Part shown: in pieces, positions 53,558 to 64,000 of the stretch
How positions within the stretch are numbered: the first letter of the stretch is position 1
How the letters are laid out: each line of letters starts with the position of its first letter
Assembly (NCBI RefSeq): GCF_003416895.1
Contig: NZ_QVIO01000010.1
Coordinates: forward strand, 62,001 to 126,000
Origin: Duganella sp. BJB476
GTDB taxonomy: Bacteria; Pseudomonadota; Gammaproteobacteria; Burkholderiales; Burkholderiaceae_D
Length of the DNA: 64,000 nt
Reading direction: 5' to 3'
Notes under the pieces: model-generated
Seen by the model: only the letters and a program-made list of their open reading frames with translations
Told to the model about the DNA's origin: nothing
The model's database searches: none
Made by a program: the position numbers and the translations under genes

Positions 53558-55198
53558 ATGTTGCGATTAAACGAAGTCAAACTCCCGCTGAACCACGCCG
53601 AGGCGGATCTGCCGGCCGCCATCCTGGCGCGCCTGGACATCGCCGCCGACGCCCTGCTCGGCTACACGGTATTCAAACGCAGCTACGACGCCCGCAAGAA
53701 AACCGCGATCGTGCTGATCTATTCGCTCGACGTCGACGTCAAGGACGAGGCAGCGCTGCTCAAACGCCTGCAGCACGACGTCCACCTGATGCCGTCGCCG
53801 GACACCTCCTATAAATTCGTCGCCCACGGCGAGCAGCTGGCCGGCCACGACCAGAACCCGCGCCCGGTGGTGATCGGCACCGGCCCCTGCGGCCTGTTCG
53901 CGGCGCTGATCCTGGCGCAGATGGGCTTGCGTCCCATCATCCTCGAACGCGGCAAGCAGGTGCGCGAGCGCACCGTCGACACCTTCGGCTTCTGGCGCAA
54001 GCGCGAGCTCAATCCGGAGTCGAACGTGCAGTTCGGCGAAGGCGGCGCCGGCACCTTCTCGGACGGCAAGCTGTACAGCCAGATCAAGGACCCCAAGCAC
54101 TACGGCCGCAAGGTGCTGACCGAGTTCGTCAAGGCCGGCGCGCCGGAGGAAATCATCTACGTCAGCAAGCCGCACATCGGCACCTTCCGCCTGGTCAAGA
54201 TGGTCGAGCAGATGCGCGCCAACATCGAACAGATGGGCGGCGAATACCGCTTTGAAAACAAGGTGGTCGACATCGAGATCGAACAGGGTCCGGACGGCGG
54301 CCAGGTGCGCGGCCTGACGCTGGAAAGCGGCGAGAAGATCGTCACCAACCACGTGGTGCTGGCGGTCGGCCACAGCGCGCGCGACACCTTTGAAATGCTG
54401 TACAACCGCGGCGTCTACATCGAGGCCAAGCCGTTCTCGATCGGCTTCCGCGTCGAGCATCCGCAATCGCTGATCGACGCCTGCCGCTTCGGCCCCAACG
54501 CCGGCCACCCCATCCTCGGCGCCGCCGACTACAAGCTGGTGCACCACGCCGCCAACGGCCGCGCCGTGTACAGCTTCTGCATGTGCCCGGGCGGCACGGT
54601 GGTGGCGGCCGCGTCCGAGCCGGGCCGCGTGGTCACCAACGGCATGAGCCAGTATTCGCGCAACGAGCGCAACGCCAACAGCGCCATCGTGGTCAGCATC
54701 TCGCCGGAAGTCGACTACCCGGGCCACCCGCTGGCCGGCATCGAGTTCCAGCGCCGGCTGGAAGAGAAGGCGTTTGAACTGGGCGGCGGCACCTACAATG
54801 CGCCGGGCCAGCTGATGGGCGACTTTGTCGCCGGCCGCGCCTCGACCGAGTTCGGCAGCGTGGTGCCGTCGTACAAGCCGGGCGTGCACCTGACCGACCT
54901 GGCCACCATCCTGCCGGAGTTCGCCGTGAGCGCGCTGCGCGAAGCCTTCCCGGCCTTCGACAAGCAGGTCAAGGGCTACTTCAAGCACGACGCCGTGCTG
55001 ACCGGGCTGGAGACGCGCACCTCGTCGCCGATCCGCATCAAGCGCCGCGACGACACCCTGCAAAGCCTGAACACGCGCGGCCTGTTCCCGGCCGGCGAAG
55101 GCGCCGGCTACGCGGGCGGCATCCTGTCGGCCGGCGTCGACGGCATCAAGGTGGCGGAAGCGGTGGCGCTGTCGATGGCCGCCGACCAGCAGCCTTAA
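53558..55198 (+). CDS. FAD-dependent dehydrogenase of the COG2509 type
   Basis: 546 residues from the ATG at 53558 (MLRLNEVKLPLNHAEADL), with AGGA 9 bases upstream; an in-frame start 12 codons earlier lacks support. An N-terminal domain of about 90 residues precedes a Rossmann FAD-binding motif V-V-I-G-T-G-P-C-G-L-F-A-A near 105, then F-G-E-G-G-A-G-T-F-S-D-G-K-L near 160 and a C-terminal F-P-A-G-E-G-A-G-Y-A-G-G-I-L-S-A-G-V-D-G. This layout is that of the large, poorly characterised FAD-dependent dehydrogenase family COG2509; the substrate is not known. It meets the histidine-kinase gene tail to tail with a 4-base overlap. Confidence 0.88.
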   Translation: MLRLNEVKLPLNHAEADLPAAILARLDIAADALLGYTVFKRSYDARKKTAIVLIYSLDVDVKDEAALLKRLQHDVHLMPSPDTSYKFVAHGEQLAGHDQNPRPVVIGTGPCGLFAALILAQMGLRPIILERGKQVRERTVDTFGFWRKRELNPESNVQFGEGGAGTFSDGKLYSQIKDPKHYGRKVLTEFVKAGAPEEIIYVSKPHIGTFRLVKMVEQMRANIEQMGGEYRFENKVVDIEIEQGPDGGQVRGLTLESGEKIVTNHVVLAVGHSARDTFEMLYNRGVYIEAKPFSIGFRVEHPQSLIDACRFGPNAGHPILGAADYKLVHHAANGRAVYSFCMCPGGTVVAAASEPGRVVTNGMSQYSRNERNANSAIVVSISPEVDYPGHPLAGIEFQRRLEEKAFELGGGTYNAPGQLMGDFVAGRASTEFGSVVPSYKPGVHLTDLATILPEFAVSALREAFPAFDKQVKGYFKHDAVLTGLETRTSSPIRIKRRDDTLQSLNTRGLFPAGEGAGYAGGILSAGVDGIKVAEAVALSMAADQQP

Positions 55199-56559
55199 TC
55201 CGTTTCCCGGACCGGCAGCCGCAGCTTGATGCGGCAGCCGGCCGGGCTGGGTTCGACCGTCGCCTGCCCGCCCATCTGGTGCATGATGGTGTAGACGATG
55301 TGCATGCCCAGTCCCGATCCGCCCTGCCCGCGCTTGGTGGTGAAGAAGGGCTCGAACAAGCGCTCCCGCACTTCCGCCGTCAGGCCGACGCCGTCGTCGC
55401 CAAACTCCAGCAACAACCAGTCCGCCTCCATGCGCGCGCTCAGCCTGACCAGGCCGGGGCCGCCGTTCGGATAAGCATGCTTGGCGCTGTTCATCAACAG
55501 GTTGGACAGCACCTGCGACCAGCGCCCCGGATCCAGCCGCACCCGCAGCTCCGGCGCGATATCCAGCTCGACCGCGATGCCGAACTTGCGCAGCTCCGGG
55601 CCGTGCGCCGACACCACGCTCTGCGCATGCTCCAGCAGCGCCACCGTGCAGACACTCAGGCTGCCCTGGTCCACCGCCAACTGCTTGAAGTTGCCGATCA
55701 AATCGGCGGCCCGCAGCAGGTTGCGCTCGACCAGCAAGGCCGCCTCGCGCATGCGCCCGGCCGTGGCCACCAGCTCGGAACGGCTGACGCGCTCGCTCCC
55801 CACGCACTTGACCAGCTCGGCCGCATAGCTGCTCAGCGTGGACGCCGCCGTCACCGCCACGCCGATCGGCGTGTTGACCTCGTGCGCCACGCCCGCCACC
55901 AACGCCCCCAGCGCCGCCATCTTTTCCTGCTCGATCAGCGTGGTCTGCGCCGCCAGCAAGGCTTCGGTGCGTTGCTGTACCTTGTGTTCCAGCATCCGCT
56001 CTCGCTCCTGGTGTTGCAGCTCGGCGGCGCCGCGCGCGGCGAAGATCGACAGCAGCGACAGCACCAGCAGGCGCTTGTCCTCGGAGATGGGCTTGGTGTC
56101 GATGGCCGACAGGATGCCCAGCGTGCCCCCTTCGGTATCGATCATCGGCATGCCGATATAGCTTTCGGCCCGCATGTCGACCAGCAGCGTGTCCTTGGGA
56201 TAATCGGCCTGGATGCCGCAGGCATGGAAGCACATGCTCTGGTCGGTGACGTCCTGGCAGGGCGTGTGCAGCAGGCTGTACTCCATGTTGGGCAGGTAGT
56301 CGGCGCCGCCCCACACCGCCAGCGTGCGGATGCCTTCCTGGCCGTCGGCCATGACGATCACCCGGCCGGCGATCACATAGGTGACGTCGAGCGCCTGCGC
56401 CAGGTCGCGCACCAGGATGCGCAGGAAGTCGTCGCCGCGGGCGCGGGCGGTCGACGCCGTGATCGAGCGCAGCGCCGCCTCGGCCAGCGCCCGGCCATCC
56501 TCGACGCCGAACAGACGCGGCGCAGCCTCTTGTCCGTTCAACAATTTGTCATCGCACAT
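55195..56559 (-). CDS. GAF-domain sensor histidine kinase
   Basis: 454 residues, no membrane segment. A GAF domain (about 30-185; M-P-M-I-D-T-E-G-G-T-L-G-I-L) is followed by a coiled coil (about 185-215), a dimerisation box with the phospho-accepting His in G-V-A-H-E-V-N-T-P near 226, and an HATPase domain with the N box L-L-M-N-S-A-K-H-A, G1 F-G-D-D-G-V-G-L and G2 G-S-G-L-G-M-H-I. The gap between H box and ATPase resembles the HWE/NtrB-like soluble kinases. No response regulator is adjacent, so the partner is unknown. Start ATG at 56559. Confidence 0.88.
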   Translation of the reverse strand: MCDDKLLNGQEAAPRLFGVEDGRALAEAALRSITASTARARGDDFLRILVRDLAQALDVTYVIAGRVIVMADGQEGIRTLAVWGGADYLPNMEYSLLHTPCQDVTDQSMCFHACGIQADYPKDTLLVDMRAESYIGMPMIDTEGGTLGILSAIDTKPISEDKRLLVLSLLSIFAARGAAELQHQERERMLEHKVQQRTEALLAAQTTLIEQEKMAALGALVAGVAHEVNTPIGVAVTAASTLSSYAAELVKCVGSERVSRSELVATAGRMREAALLVERNLLRAADLIGNFKQLAVDQGSLSVCTVALLEHAQSVVSAHGPELRKFGIAVELDIAPELRVRLDPGRWSQVLSNLLMNSAKHAYPNGGPGLVRLSARMEADWLLLEFGDDGVGLTAEVRERLFEPFFTTKRGQGGSGLGMHIVYTIMHQMGGQATVEPSPAGCRIKLRLPVRETD

Positions 56560-56721
56560 CGTACCCCCGGGTCACATGAACTTGGTTGAACGTTTCACGC
56601 CTGATTATCACAAATTGGCCATTAACAACAAAATACTTTGTATTTTTGTGTAAATAAGTCGTTATTTTTTGAAATAACCGTGAAAAGTGTTGTTTATTTC
56701 AATTCTGTTACAGAGTGTCAA

Positions 56722-56750
56722 TTGACCTTGCCCGGCGCAAGTGGTCTGAT
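56722..56750 (+). promoter_or_regulatory. Promoter of TBDR6
   Basis: TTGACC (56722-56727), 17-base spacer, TCTGAT (56745-56750), with the -10 inside GGTC-TGAT-GACC. The -10 and following GA match the promoters of TBDR1 and TBDR2. An inverted repeat GTTATTT/AAATAAC (56661-56678) lies 44 bases upstream of the -35. Confidence 0.6.
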
Positions 56751-56840
56751 GACCGCCTTGGATAATCCATTGATGGACTATTCATTATGAAATTTTCAAT
56801 GACAAAGTACTAAGCCGTAACCTCGCTAGGAGTTCAAGCA

Positions 56841-59606
<2,766 letters not shown>

Positions 59607-59623
59607 TCTCAGTAGCTCCAATG

Positions 59624-59653
59624 AAAACGCCCGCATTCGCGGGCGTTTTTTTT
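59624..59653. terminator. Bidirectional terminator between TBDR6 and corA
   Basis: AAAACGCCCGC-ATTC-GCGGGCGTTTTTTTT, usable on both strands; it ends both converging genes, and its last T residues reach the corA stop codon. Confidence 0.9.
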
Positions 59654-60620
59654 ATAGCCAACCGGCTTTCTTGAAGCGCCGGTGCAGGTACAGGCACACG
59701 CCCACCATCACCGACAGCGCGAATGGATAACCATACTTCCATTCCAGCTCCGGCATGACCTTGAAGTTCATCCCCCACACGCCGGCAAACGCGGTGCAGA
59801 TCGCGAAGATCGCCGCCCACGCCGCCAGCCGCTTGTTCACTTCGCTCTCCTCGATCGCCACCATCGACAGGTTGACCTGGATCGCCGTGGCGATGGTGTC
59901 GCGGATGGTGTCGAGCGAGGAACTGATGCGGTGCAAATGGTCATGCACATCGCGGAAGTATTCCTGCGTATCCTGGCACATGGCCGGCACGCGGCCGCCA
60001 TGCAAGCGCCCCACCGCCTCCATCAGCGGCGACACCACATGGCGCACGATGGTCACCTTGCGCTTGAGCTCATACAGCCGCTGGATGTTGTCGCGCTGCT
60101 TGCCCTGGCTGAAGATCAGCTCCTCGATTTTTTCCAGTTCCGTTTCCAGCATGTCCAGCACCGGGAAGTAGCGGTCCACCACCGCGTCCATCAGCGCATA
60201 CAGCACAAAGGCCGGGCCGAGACGCAGCATGTGCGGCTCCTTCTCCGCCCGCGCGCGCACGCCGAGGAAGCCCTGCTGGCTATGGCTGTCGCGCGCCGAC
60301 AGCACGTAGTTGTCGCCGACGAAGATGTCGACCTCGCCGACGTCGATATCGTTGTCGCGGCACTCGATGGTCTTGACCACCACGAACAGCGAATCGCCGT
60401 ACTCCTCGATCTTGGGGCGCTGGTGGCCGCGCCGCGCATCTTCCACCGCCAGCTCGTGCAGGCCGAACTCCTGCTGCATGATCGAGAGTTCGTCCGGCTG
60501 GGCGTCGCGCAGGGCGACCCAGACAAAGGTCTCCGGCTTCTCGATGTAATCGCTGATCTCCTCGACCGGAATGTCGGCCAGCTTCTGGCCGTCCTGATAG
60601 GCCACACAATTAATCAGCAT
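59652..60620 (-). CDS. corA: CorA-family magnesium/cobalt transporter
   Basis: 322 residues. A cytoplasmic N-terminal domain of about 260 residues, rich in acidic and helical segments, is followed by two membrane helices; the first ends with the family signature G-M-N (V-W-G-M-N-F-K-V-M-P-E near residue 290). A positively charged C-terminus (H-R-R-F-K-K) closes it. The protein forms a pentameric Mg2+ channel in the inner membrane. The start is ATG at 60620. The ntrC terminator lies just upstream, so a promoter must overlap it or the end of ntrC; none is evident. Confidence 0.95.
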   Translation of the reverse strand: MLINCVAYQDGQKLADIPVEEISDYIEKPETFVWVALRDAQPDELSIMQQEFGLHELAVEDARRGHQRPKIEEYGDSLFVVVKTIECRDNDIDVGEVDIFVGDNYVLSARDSHSQQGFLGVRARAEKEPHMLRLGPAFVLYALMDAVVDRYFPVLDMLETELEKIEELIFSQGKQRDNIQRLYELKRKVTIVRHVVSPLMEAVGRLHGGRVPAMCQDTQEYFRDVHDHLHRISSSLDTIRDTIATAIQVNLSMVAIEESEVNKRLAAWAAIFAICTAFAGVWGMNFKVMPELEWKYGYPFALSVMVGVCLYLHRRFKKAGWL

Positions 60621-60631
60621 ACTGTTTCCAT

Positions 60632-60667
60632 AAAAAAAAAGCTCCTGGCTTCGTCAGCCAAGAGCTT
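60632..60667 (-). terminator. Rho-independent terminator after ntrC
   Basis: On the minus strand AGCTCTTGGCT-GACGA-AGCCAGGAGCT (one mismatch) followed by nine T residues, between the ntrC stop and the corA start. Confidence 0.92.
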
Positions 60668-60695
60668 ACCTCAAACCGGCGCGCCGCCGCCCGGA

Positions 60696-62201
60696 TCAAT
60701 CGTCCTTGGCGCCGTCGATGCCCAGTTCGGCGATCTTGCGGGTGATGGTGTTGCGGCCTATGCCCAGGCGCACCGCCGCATCGTTCTTGCGGCCGTGCGT
60801 GTGCTTGAGCGCGGTGCGTATCAGCGCCGACTCGAACTGCCGGCCCAGCACCGCCATCACTTCCTGCTGTCCGCCGCTGAGCATGCTGGCGGCCTGCGCT
60901 TCCAGCAAGCCCAGCCACGCATCCGGCGCGCCGGCCGACGCATGGGCGCCACCGCTGCCGCCACCACTGTCGGCCACCGGCATCGCCATCACCGTGCCGT
61001 GGTGTTGGATCGGCGCATAGCTCTCGGCCGGCGCCGGCGCGTGGCCCTGCTCCTGCGTCAGCTCCAGCGGCAAATCCTTCACTTCCACCGTCTGGCCCGG
61101 CGCCATCACCGTGATCCAGTTGCACAGGTTTTCCAGCTGGCGCACATTGCCCGGCAAATCCAGGCCGCTAAGGAATTGCAGCGTGGCGTCGCTCATGCGC
61201 TTGGCTTCCACGCCCAGCTGCTTGGCGCTCTGCACCAGGAAGTGGCGCACCAAAATAGGGATGTCCTCGCGCCGCTCCCTCAAACTGGGCAGGCGCAGGC
61301 GGATCACGTTGAGGCGGTGATACAAGTCTTCACGGAACAAGCCTTCGCGCACGCGCTGTTCAAGGTTCTGGTGGGTCGCGGTAATCACGCGCACATTGGC
61401 CTTCAGCGGCTGGTGGCCGCCGACGCGGTAGAAGTGGCCATCCGACAGCACGCGCAGCAGGCGCGTCTGCAAATCAAACGGCATGTCGCCGATTTCATCG
61501 AGGAACAGCGTACCGTTCTCGGCCTGTTCGAAGCGGCCGCGGCGCGTGGTCTGCGCACCGGTGAAGGCGCCACGCTCGTGGCCGAACAGTTCGGACTCCA
61601 GCAAATCCTTCGGGATCGCCGCCGTGTTCAGCGCGATGAAGGGCTGCTGCGCGCGCGGGCTGTGCTTGTGCAGCGCGCGCGCCACCAGCTCCTTGCCCGA
61701 GCCCGATTCGCCGGTGATCAGCACCGTCACATTCGATTGCGACAGGCGGCCGATGGCGCGGAACACTTCCTGCATCGCCGGCGCCTGGCCGAGAATTTCC
61801 GGGGTTTCCGACGGGCCCGATTCGACGCTGGTCTCGCGCAGGCTCTCGTCCAGCGCGCGGCGGATCAGCTCGACGGCCTTGTCGATGTCGAAGGGCTTGG
61901 CCAGGTATTCGAAGGCACCGCCCTGGAAGGCCGCGACGGCGGAATCCAGGTCGGAGAAGGCGGTGATGATGATGACCGGCAGGCCGGGGAAGCGCGACTT
62001 CACCAGTTGCAGCAGGTCGAGGCCGGAGTCGCCCGGCATGCGGATGTCGGACACCAGCACCTGCGGCGTCTCGAACTCCAGCGCGGCGATGGCGTCGCGC
62101 GCGTTGGCAAAACTCTTGGTGGCCAGGTTTTCCCGGGCCAATGCTTTTTCCAGTACCCAGCGGATCGATTCGTCGTCGTCTACTATCCAGATTGGCTTCA
62201 T
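60696..62201 (-). CDS. ntrC: Nitrogen regulation response regulator NtrC (sigma-54 activator)
   Basis: 501 residues from the ATG at 62201 (MKPIWIVDDDESIRW); the open frame before it lacks family similarity. Receiver domain with phospho-acceptor Asp52 in V-L-V-S-D-I-R-M-P-G, an AAA+ sigma-54-interaction domain with G-E-S-G-S-G-K-E near 165 and the G-A-F-T-G-A loop, and a Fis-type helix-turn-helix near the end (G-I-G-R-N-T-I-T-R-K). A linker of about 65 residues before the helix-turn-helix is Gly/Ala-rich. It activates nitrogen-limitation genes when phosphorylated by NtrB. It follows ntrB by 69 bases. Confidence 0.97.
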   Translation of the reverse strand: MKPIWIVDDDESIRWVLEKALARENLATKSFANARDAIAALEFETPQVLVSDIRMPGDSGLDLLQLVKSRFPGLPVIIITAFSDLDSAVAAFQGGAFEYLAKPFDIDKAVELIRRALDESLRETSVESGPSETPEILGQAPAMQEVFRAIGRLSQSNVTVLITGESGSGKELVARALHKHSPRAQQPFIALNTAAIPKDLLESELFGHERGAFTGAQTTRRGRFEQAENGTLFLDEIGDMPFDLQTRLLRVLSDGHFYRVGGHQPLKANVRVITATHQNLEQRVREGLFREDLYHRLNVIRLRLPSLRERREDIPILVRHFLVQSAKQLGVEAKRMSDATLQFLSGLDLPGNVRQLENLCNWITVMAPGQTVEVKDLPLELTQEQGHAPAPAESYAPIQHHGTVMAMPVADSGGGSGGAHASAGAPDAWLGLLEAQAASMLSGGQQEVMAVLGRQFESALIRTALKHTHGRKNDAAVRLGIGRNTITRKIAELGIDGAKDD

Positions 62202-62270
62202 GTGTTGTGTGTATCCCGCAATATGGATCGTCAATCAAGGGACTCGGCGCCCGCCCCTGCCTGCCTGGGC

Positions 62271-63368
62271 TTATGGCAGCGGCAGCAGGATGCGGAAATC
62301 CGTATATCCAGGCCGGCTCTCGCACTCGATCACACCCATGTGCTGCTGCACAAAGGTTTGCGCTAGGGTCAGCCCCAAGCCGCTGCCGCCTTCCCTGCCC
62401 GACACCAGCGGGTAGAAAATCCGGTCGCGGATCTGGGGTGCGATGCCCGGTCCATTGTCAATGATATGCAAGTCTAATGCCAGCCCGTAACGGACCTTGG
62501 CCAAGGTAACCTGGCGCGCCACGCGCGTCTTGAAAACGATCTCCGCGTCGCCGTTGTCGATGCGGCTGGCCAGCGCCTGGGCGGCGTTGTGCGCGATGTT
62601 GAGCACGGTCTGGATCAGTTGCTCCTTGTCGCCGCGGAACTCGGGGATGGAGGCGTCGTAGTCGCGCAAGATCGTCAGGCCGGACGGGAACTCGGCCAGC
62701 ATCAGGCTGCGCACGCGCTCCAGCACTTCGTGGATGTTGACGTCGCCGACGATGTGCGGCCGGCGGTGCGGCGCCAGCAGGCGGTCGACCAGCGTTTGCA
62801 GCCGGTCCGCTTCCTTGATGATGACCTGGGTGTACTCGCGCAGCTGGCCGGCGTGCAGCGCCGGCAGCTCCATCTCCAGCAACTGCGCGGCGCCGCGGAT
62901 GCCGCCCAGCGGGTTCTTGATCTCGTGCGCCAGGTTGCGGATCAGCTCCTTGTTGACCTGGCTCTGGTCGAGGATGCGCTCCTCGCGGTCCAGCTTGAGG
63001 TGCTGCAGGTGCTCGCGCAGCTCGATCAGGATGTGGCCGGCGGGCTCGTCCAGCGCCGAGACGATGCTGTGCACATGCAGCGGATCGCGCCCGGCCCGCT
63101 CCAGCGTCAGGTCCTGGCGCAGGTCGGAGAACTTGTGTTCGCGCGCCTGGGTGCAGATGTTGTCGAGCTCGCCGGGGTTGAGAAACTGCGCGCTCAGCGT
63201 CTGGCGCGACAGCGCCTTGAGCGAGCTCTCCAGCAGATTCTCGGCGGCCGCGTTGGCGTAGACGAACTGGCCCTCGGCGTCCAGCAGCACCACGGCCGAA
63301 GCCAGCAGCTCCAGGCCCGCCAGCGCGGGCGGGCGGTGCTTGCCGGCGTTAAGACTAGTAAGGCTCAT
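62271..63368 (-). CDS. ntrB: Nitrogen regulation sensor histidine kinase NtrB
   Basis: 365 residues from the ATG at 63368 (MSLTSLNAGKHRPPALAGLE); an open extension with a GTG start is not favoured. PAS-like N-terminal domain (about 25-130, V-V-L-L-D-A-E-G-Q-F-V-Y-A-N-A-A-A), H box with the phospho-His in L-A-H-E-I-K-N-P-L-G-G near residue 147, then HATPase with D-N-G-P-G-I and G-S-G-L-G-L. A soluble kinase/phosphatase controlled by PII. It starts 10 bases after the DUF4124 gene and precedes ntrC. Confidence 0.96.
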   Translation of the reverse strand: MSLTSLNAGKHRPPALAGLELLASAVVLLDAEGQFVYANAAAENLLESSLKALSRQTLSAQFLNPGELDNICTQAREHKFSDLRQDLTLERAGRDPLHVHSIVSALDEPAGHILIELREHLQHLKLDREERILDQSQVNKELIRNLAHEIKNPLGGIRGAAQLLEMELPALHAGQLREYTQVIIKEADRLQTLVDRLLAPHRRPHIVGDVNIHEVLERVRSLMLAEFPSGLTILRDYDASIPEFRGDKEQLIQTVLNIAHNAAQALASRIDNGDAEIVFKTRVARQVTLAKVRYGLALDLHIIDNGPGIAPQIRDRIFYPLVSGREGGSGLGLTLAQTFVQQHMGVIECESRPGYTDFRILLPLP

Positions 63369-63378
63369 AGTAAACTCG

Positions 63379-63870
63379 TCATCGGATATTCGCGATCTCA
63401 CGTTTCAAGGCTTCGATATTCTTTTCCGAGCGGCCGATGTTGTCGCGCATGGCGGCCACCCGCTCCTGGTACTTGGCGTAGTTGCGCTCGTCGCCGCGCC
63501 GTTCCGGCTCGCCGTTGTTGAACTCCTTGCGCAGCTCCGCCAGTCTTTGCGTCTCGTTTTTCAGCTCTTCTTCCAGGATGCCGCGGCGGTCGGCGTCGCG
63601 GGAGCGCTGTTCGGCGCTGTCGACGCGCGGAAAGTCGCCCGGCGTGCTGACCGGCGCCGGCACGTTGCCGCTGCGCGCAGGCGTACCCTGGCGGCGCGGC
63701 GGCGCCGGAATCACGGTGCCCGGCAAGTCCATGGACTTGCAATAGCTGCCGCGGTTGATGTCGGTGTACTCGATGCTGCCGTTGGGCGTGACGCACTTGT
63801 AGATCTGCGCCTGGGCGGCACCACAGCCCAGCAGCGCCAGCAACACACATCGTTTAAAGCTAGTTGTCAT
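63379..63870 (-). CDS. Periplasmic DUF4124-domain protein
   Basis: 163 residues from the ATG at 63870 (MTTSFKRCVLLALLGCGAAQAQ, signal peptide cleaved near residue 22). The DUF4124 motif follows directly: Q-I-Y-K-C-V-T-P-N-G-S-I-E-Y-T-D, with a second Cys (S-Y-C-K). The middle is Pro-rich and the last 70 residues form a charged coiled coil (L-E-E-E-L-K-N-E-T-Q-R-L-A-E-L-R-K-E). Function unknown. It sits 10 bases before ntrB, a frequent place for a DUF4124 gene between glnA and ntrB in betaproteobacteria. Confidence 0.9.
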   Translation of the reverse strand: MTTSFKRCVLLALLGCGAAQAQIYKCVTPNGSIEYTDINRGSYCKSMDLPGTVIPAPPRRQGTPARSGNVPAPVSTPGDFPRVDSAEQRSRDADRRGILEEELKNETQRLAELRKEFNNGEPERRGDERNYAKYQERVAAMRDNIGRSEKNIEALKREIANIR

Positions 63871-63919
63871 TCGAAATCCGTGGGTGAAACTATCCATCCC
63901 GAATATACAACATCCAAAG

Positions 63920-63957
63920 AAAAACGCGGGGAAAGCTCTGCTCGCCCCGCGTTTTTT
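63920..63957. terminator. Bidirectional terminator upstream of the DUF4124 gene
   Basis: AAAAACGCGGGG...CCCCGCGTTTTTT with a 13-base loop, which suggests a minus-strand gene ends just beyond the window (glnA expected by gene order, not seen). A second perfect stem GCATCGGC-GCT-GCCGATGC lies at 63970-63988 without a T run. Confidence 0.85.
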
Positions 63958-64000
63958 GCCTCACTACAAGCATCGGCGCTGCCGATGCGTTGCAATTACA

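Noticed and set aside
53328..53570. 80-codon plus-strand ORF after AAAGGAGG
   Set aside because: The spacing to the ATG is only about 2 bases, the protein is Arg/Ala-rich without motifs, and it overlaps the FAD protein start.
63958..64000. 3' end of glnA
   Set aside because: The 43 bases after the last terminator show no stretch resembling the GlnA C-terminus; the gene is expected beyond the window only by gene order.

Overview
This window looks like chromosome of a high-GC betaproteobacterium. The gene orders rimP-nusA-infB-rbfA-truB, yhdP-nitrilase-tldD beside glnE, and a DUF4124 gene followed by ntrB-ntrC, together with many TonB-dependent receptors (TBDRs), fit the Oxalobacteraceae (Duganella/Massilia type). 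That placement is inference from protein character and gene order; no 16S gene is present.

Layout. 1-8.5 kb (minus): a translation and ribosome-maturation block, read rimP, nusA, infB, rbfA, truB, with typA (cut by the window edge) after it. It is preceded by a promoter and a leader with two terminator-like hairpins. 8.5-14.1 kb (minus): scpB-rluB, glk with two HexR-like palindromes, and a DedA-rhodanese fusion. 14.1-19.7 kb (minus): a Yej-type peptide ABC importer (binding protein, two permeases, double ATPase). 20.2-26.2 kb (plus): two tandem TBDR genes with a shared upstream regulatory architecture. 26.2-34.1 kb (minus): aroG behind a Phe/Tyr-rich leader peptide and terminator, then tldD, a nitrilase-family amidase and yhdP. 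34.3-43.8 kb (plus): glnE, a small periplasmic Cache protein and two more tandem TBDRs. 43.9-47 kb (minus): tkt-gap. 47.1-49.3 kb (plus): rsmE and a TPR/aspartyl-hydroxylase fusion. 49.4-52.3 kb (minus): TBDR5. 52.3-53.6 kb: an AT-richer stretch with no convincing gene. 53.6-55.2 kb (plus): FAD-dependent dehydrogenase; 55.2-56.6 kb (minus): GAF histidine kinase. 56.8-59.6 kb (plus): TBDR6. 59.7-63.9 kb (minus): corA, ntrC, ntrB and a DUF4124 protein; glnA probably lies just outside.

Themes. Conserved housekeeping genes are interspersed with six TBDRs, which share an unusual N-terminal signature (E-T-x-x-S-R-S-x-R) ahead of the signal-peptide core; three share a TTGACM-N17/18-TCTGATGA promoter. 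The strongest regulatory find is a complete candidate ribosome-mediated attenuator before aroG: promoter, 21-codon leader peptide rich in Phe and Tyr, a segment able to act as antiterminator, and a terminator. No CRISPR array, prophage, insertion sequence, rRNA or tRNA gene was seen.
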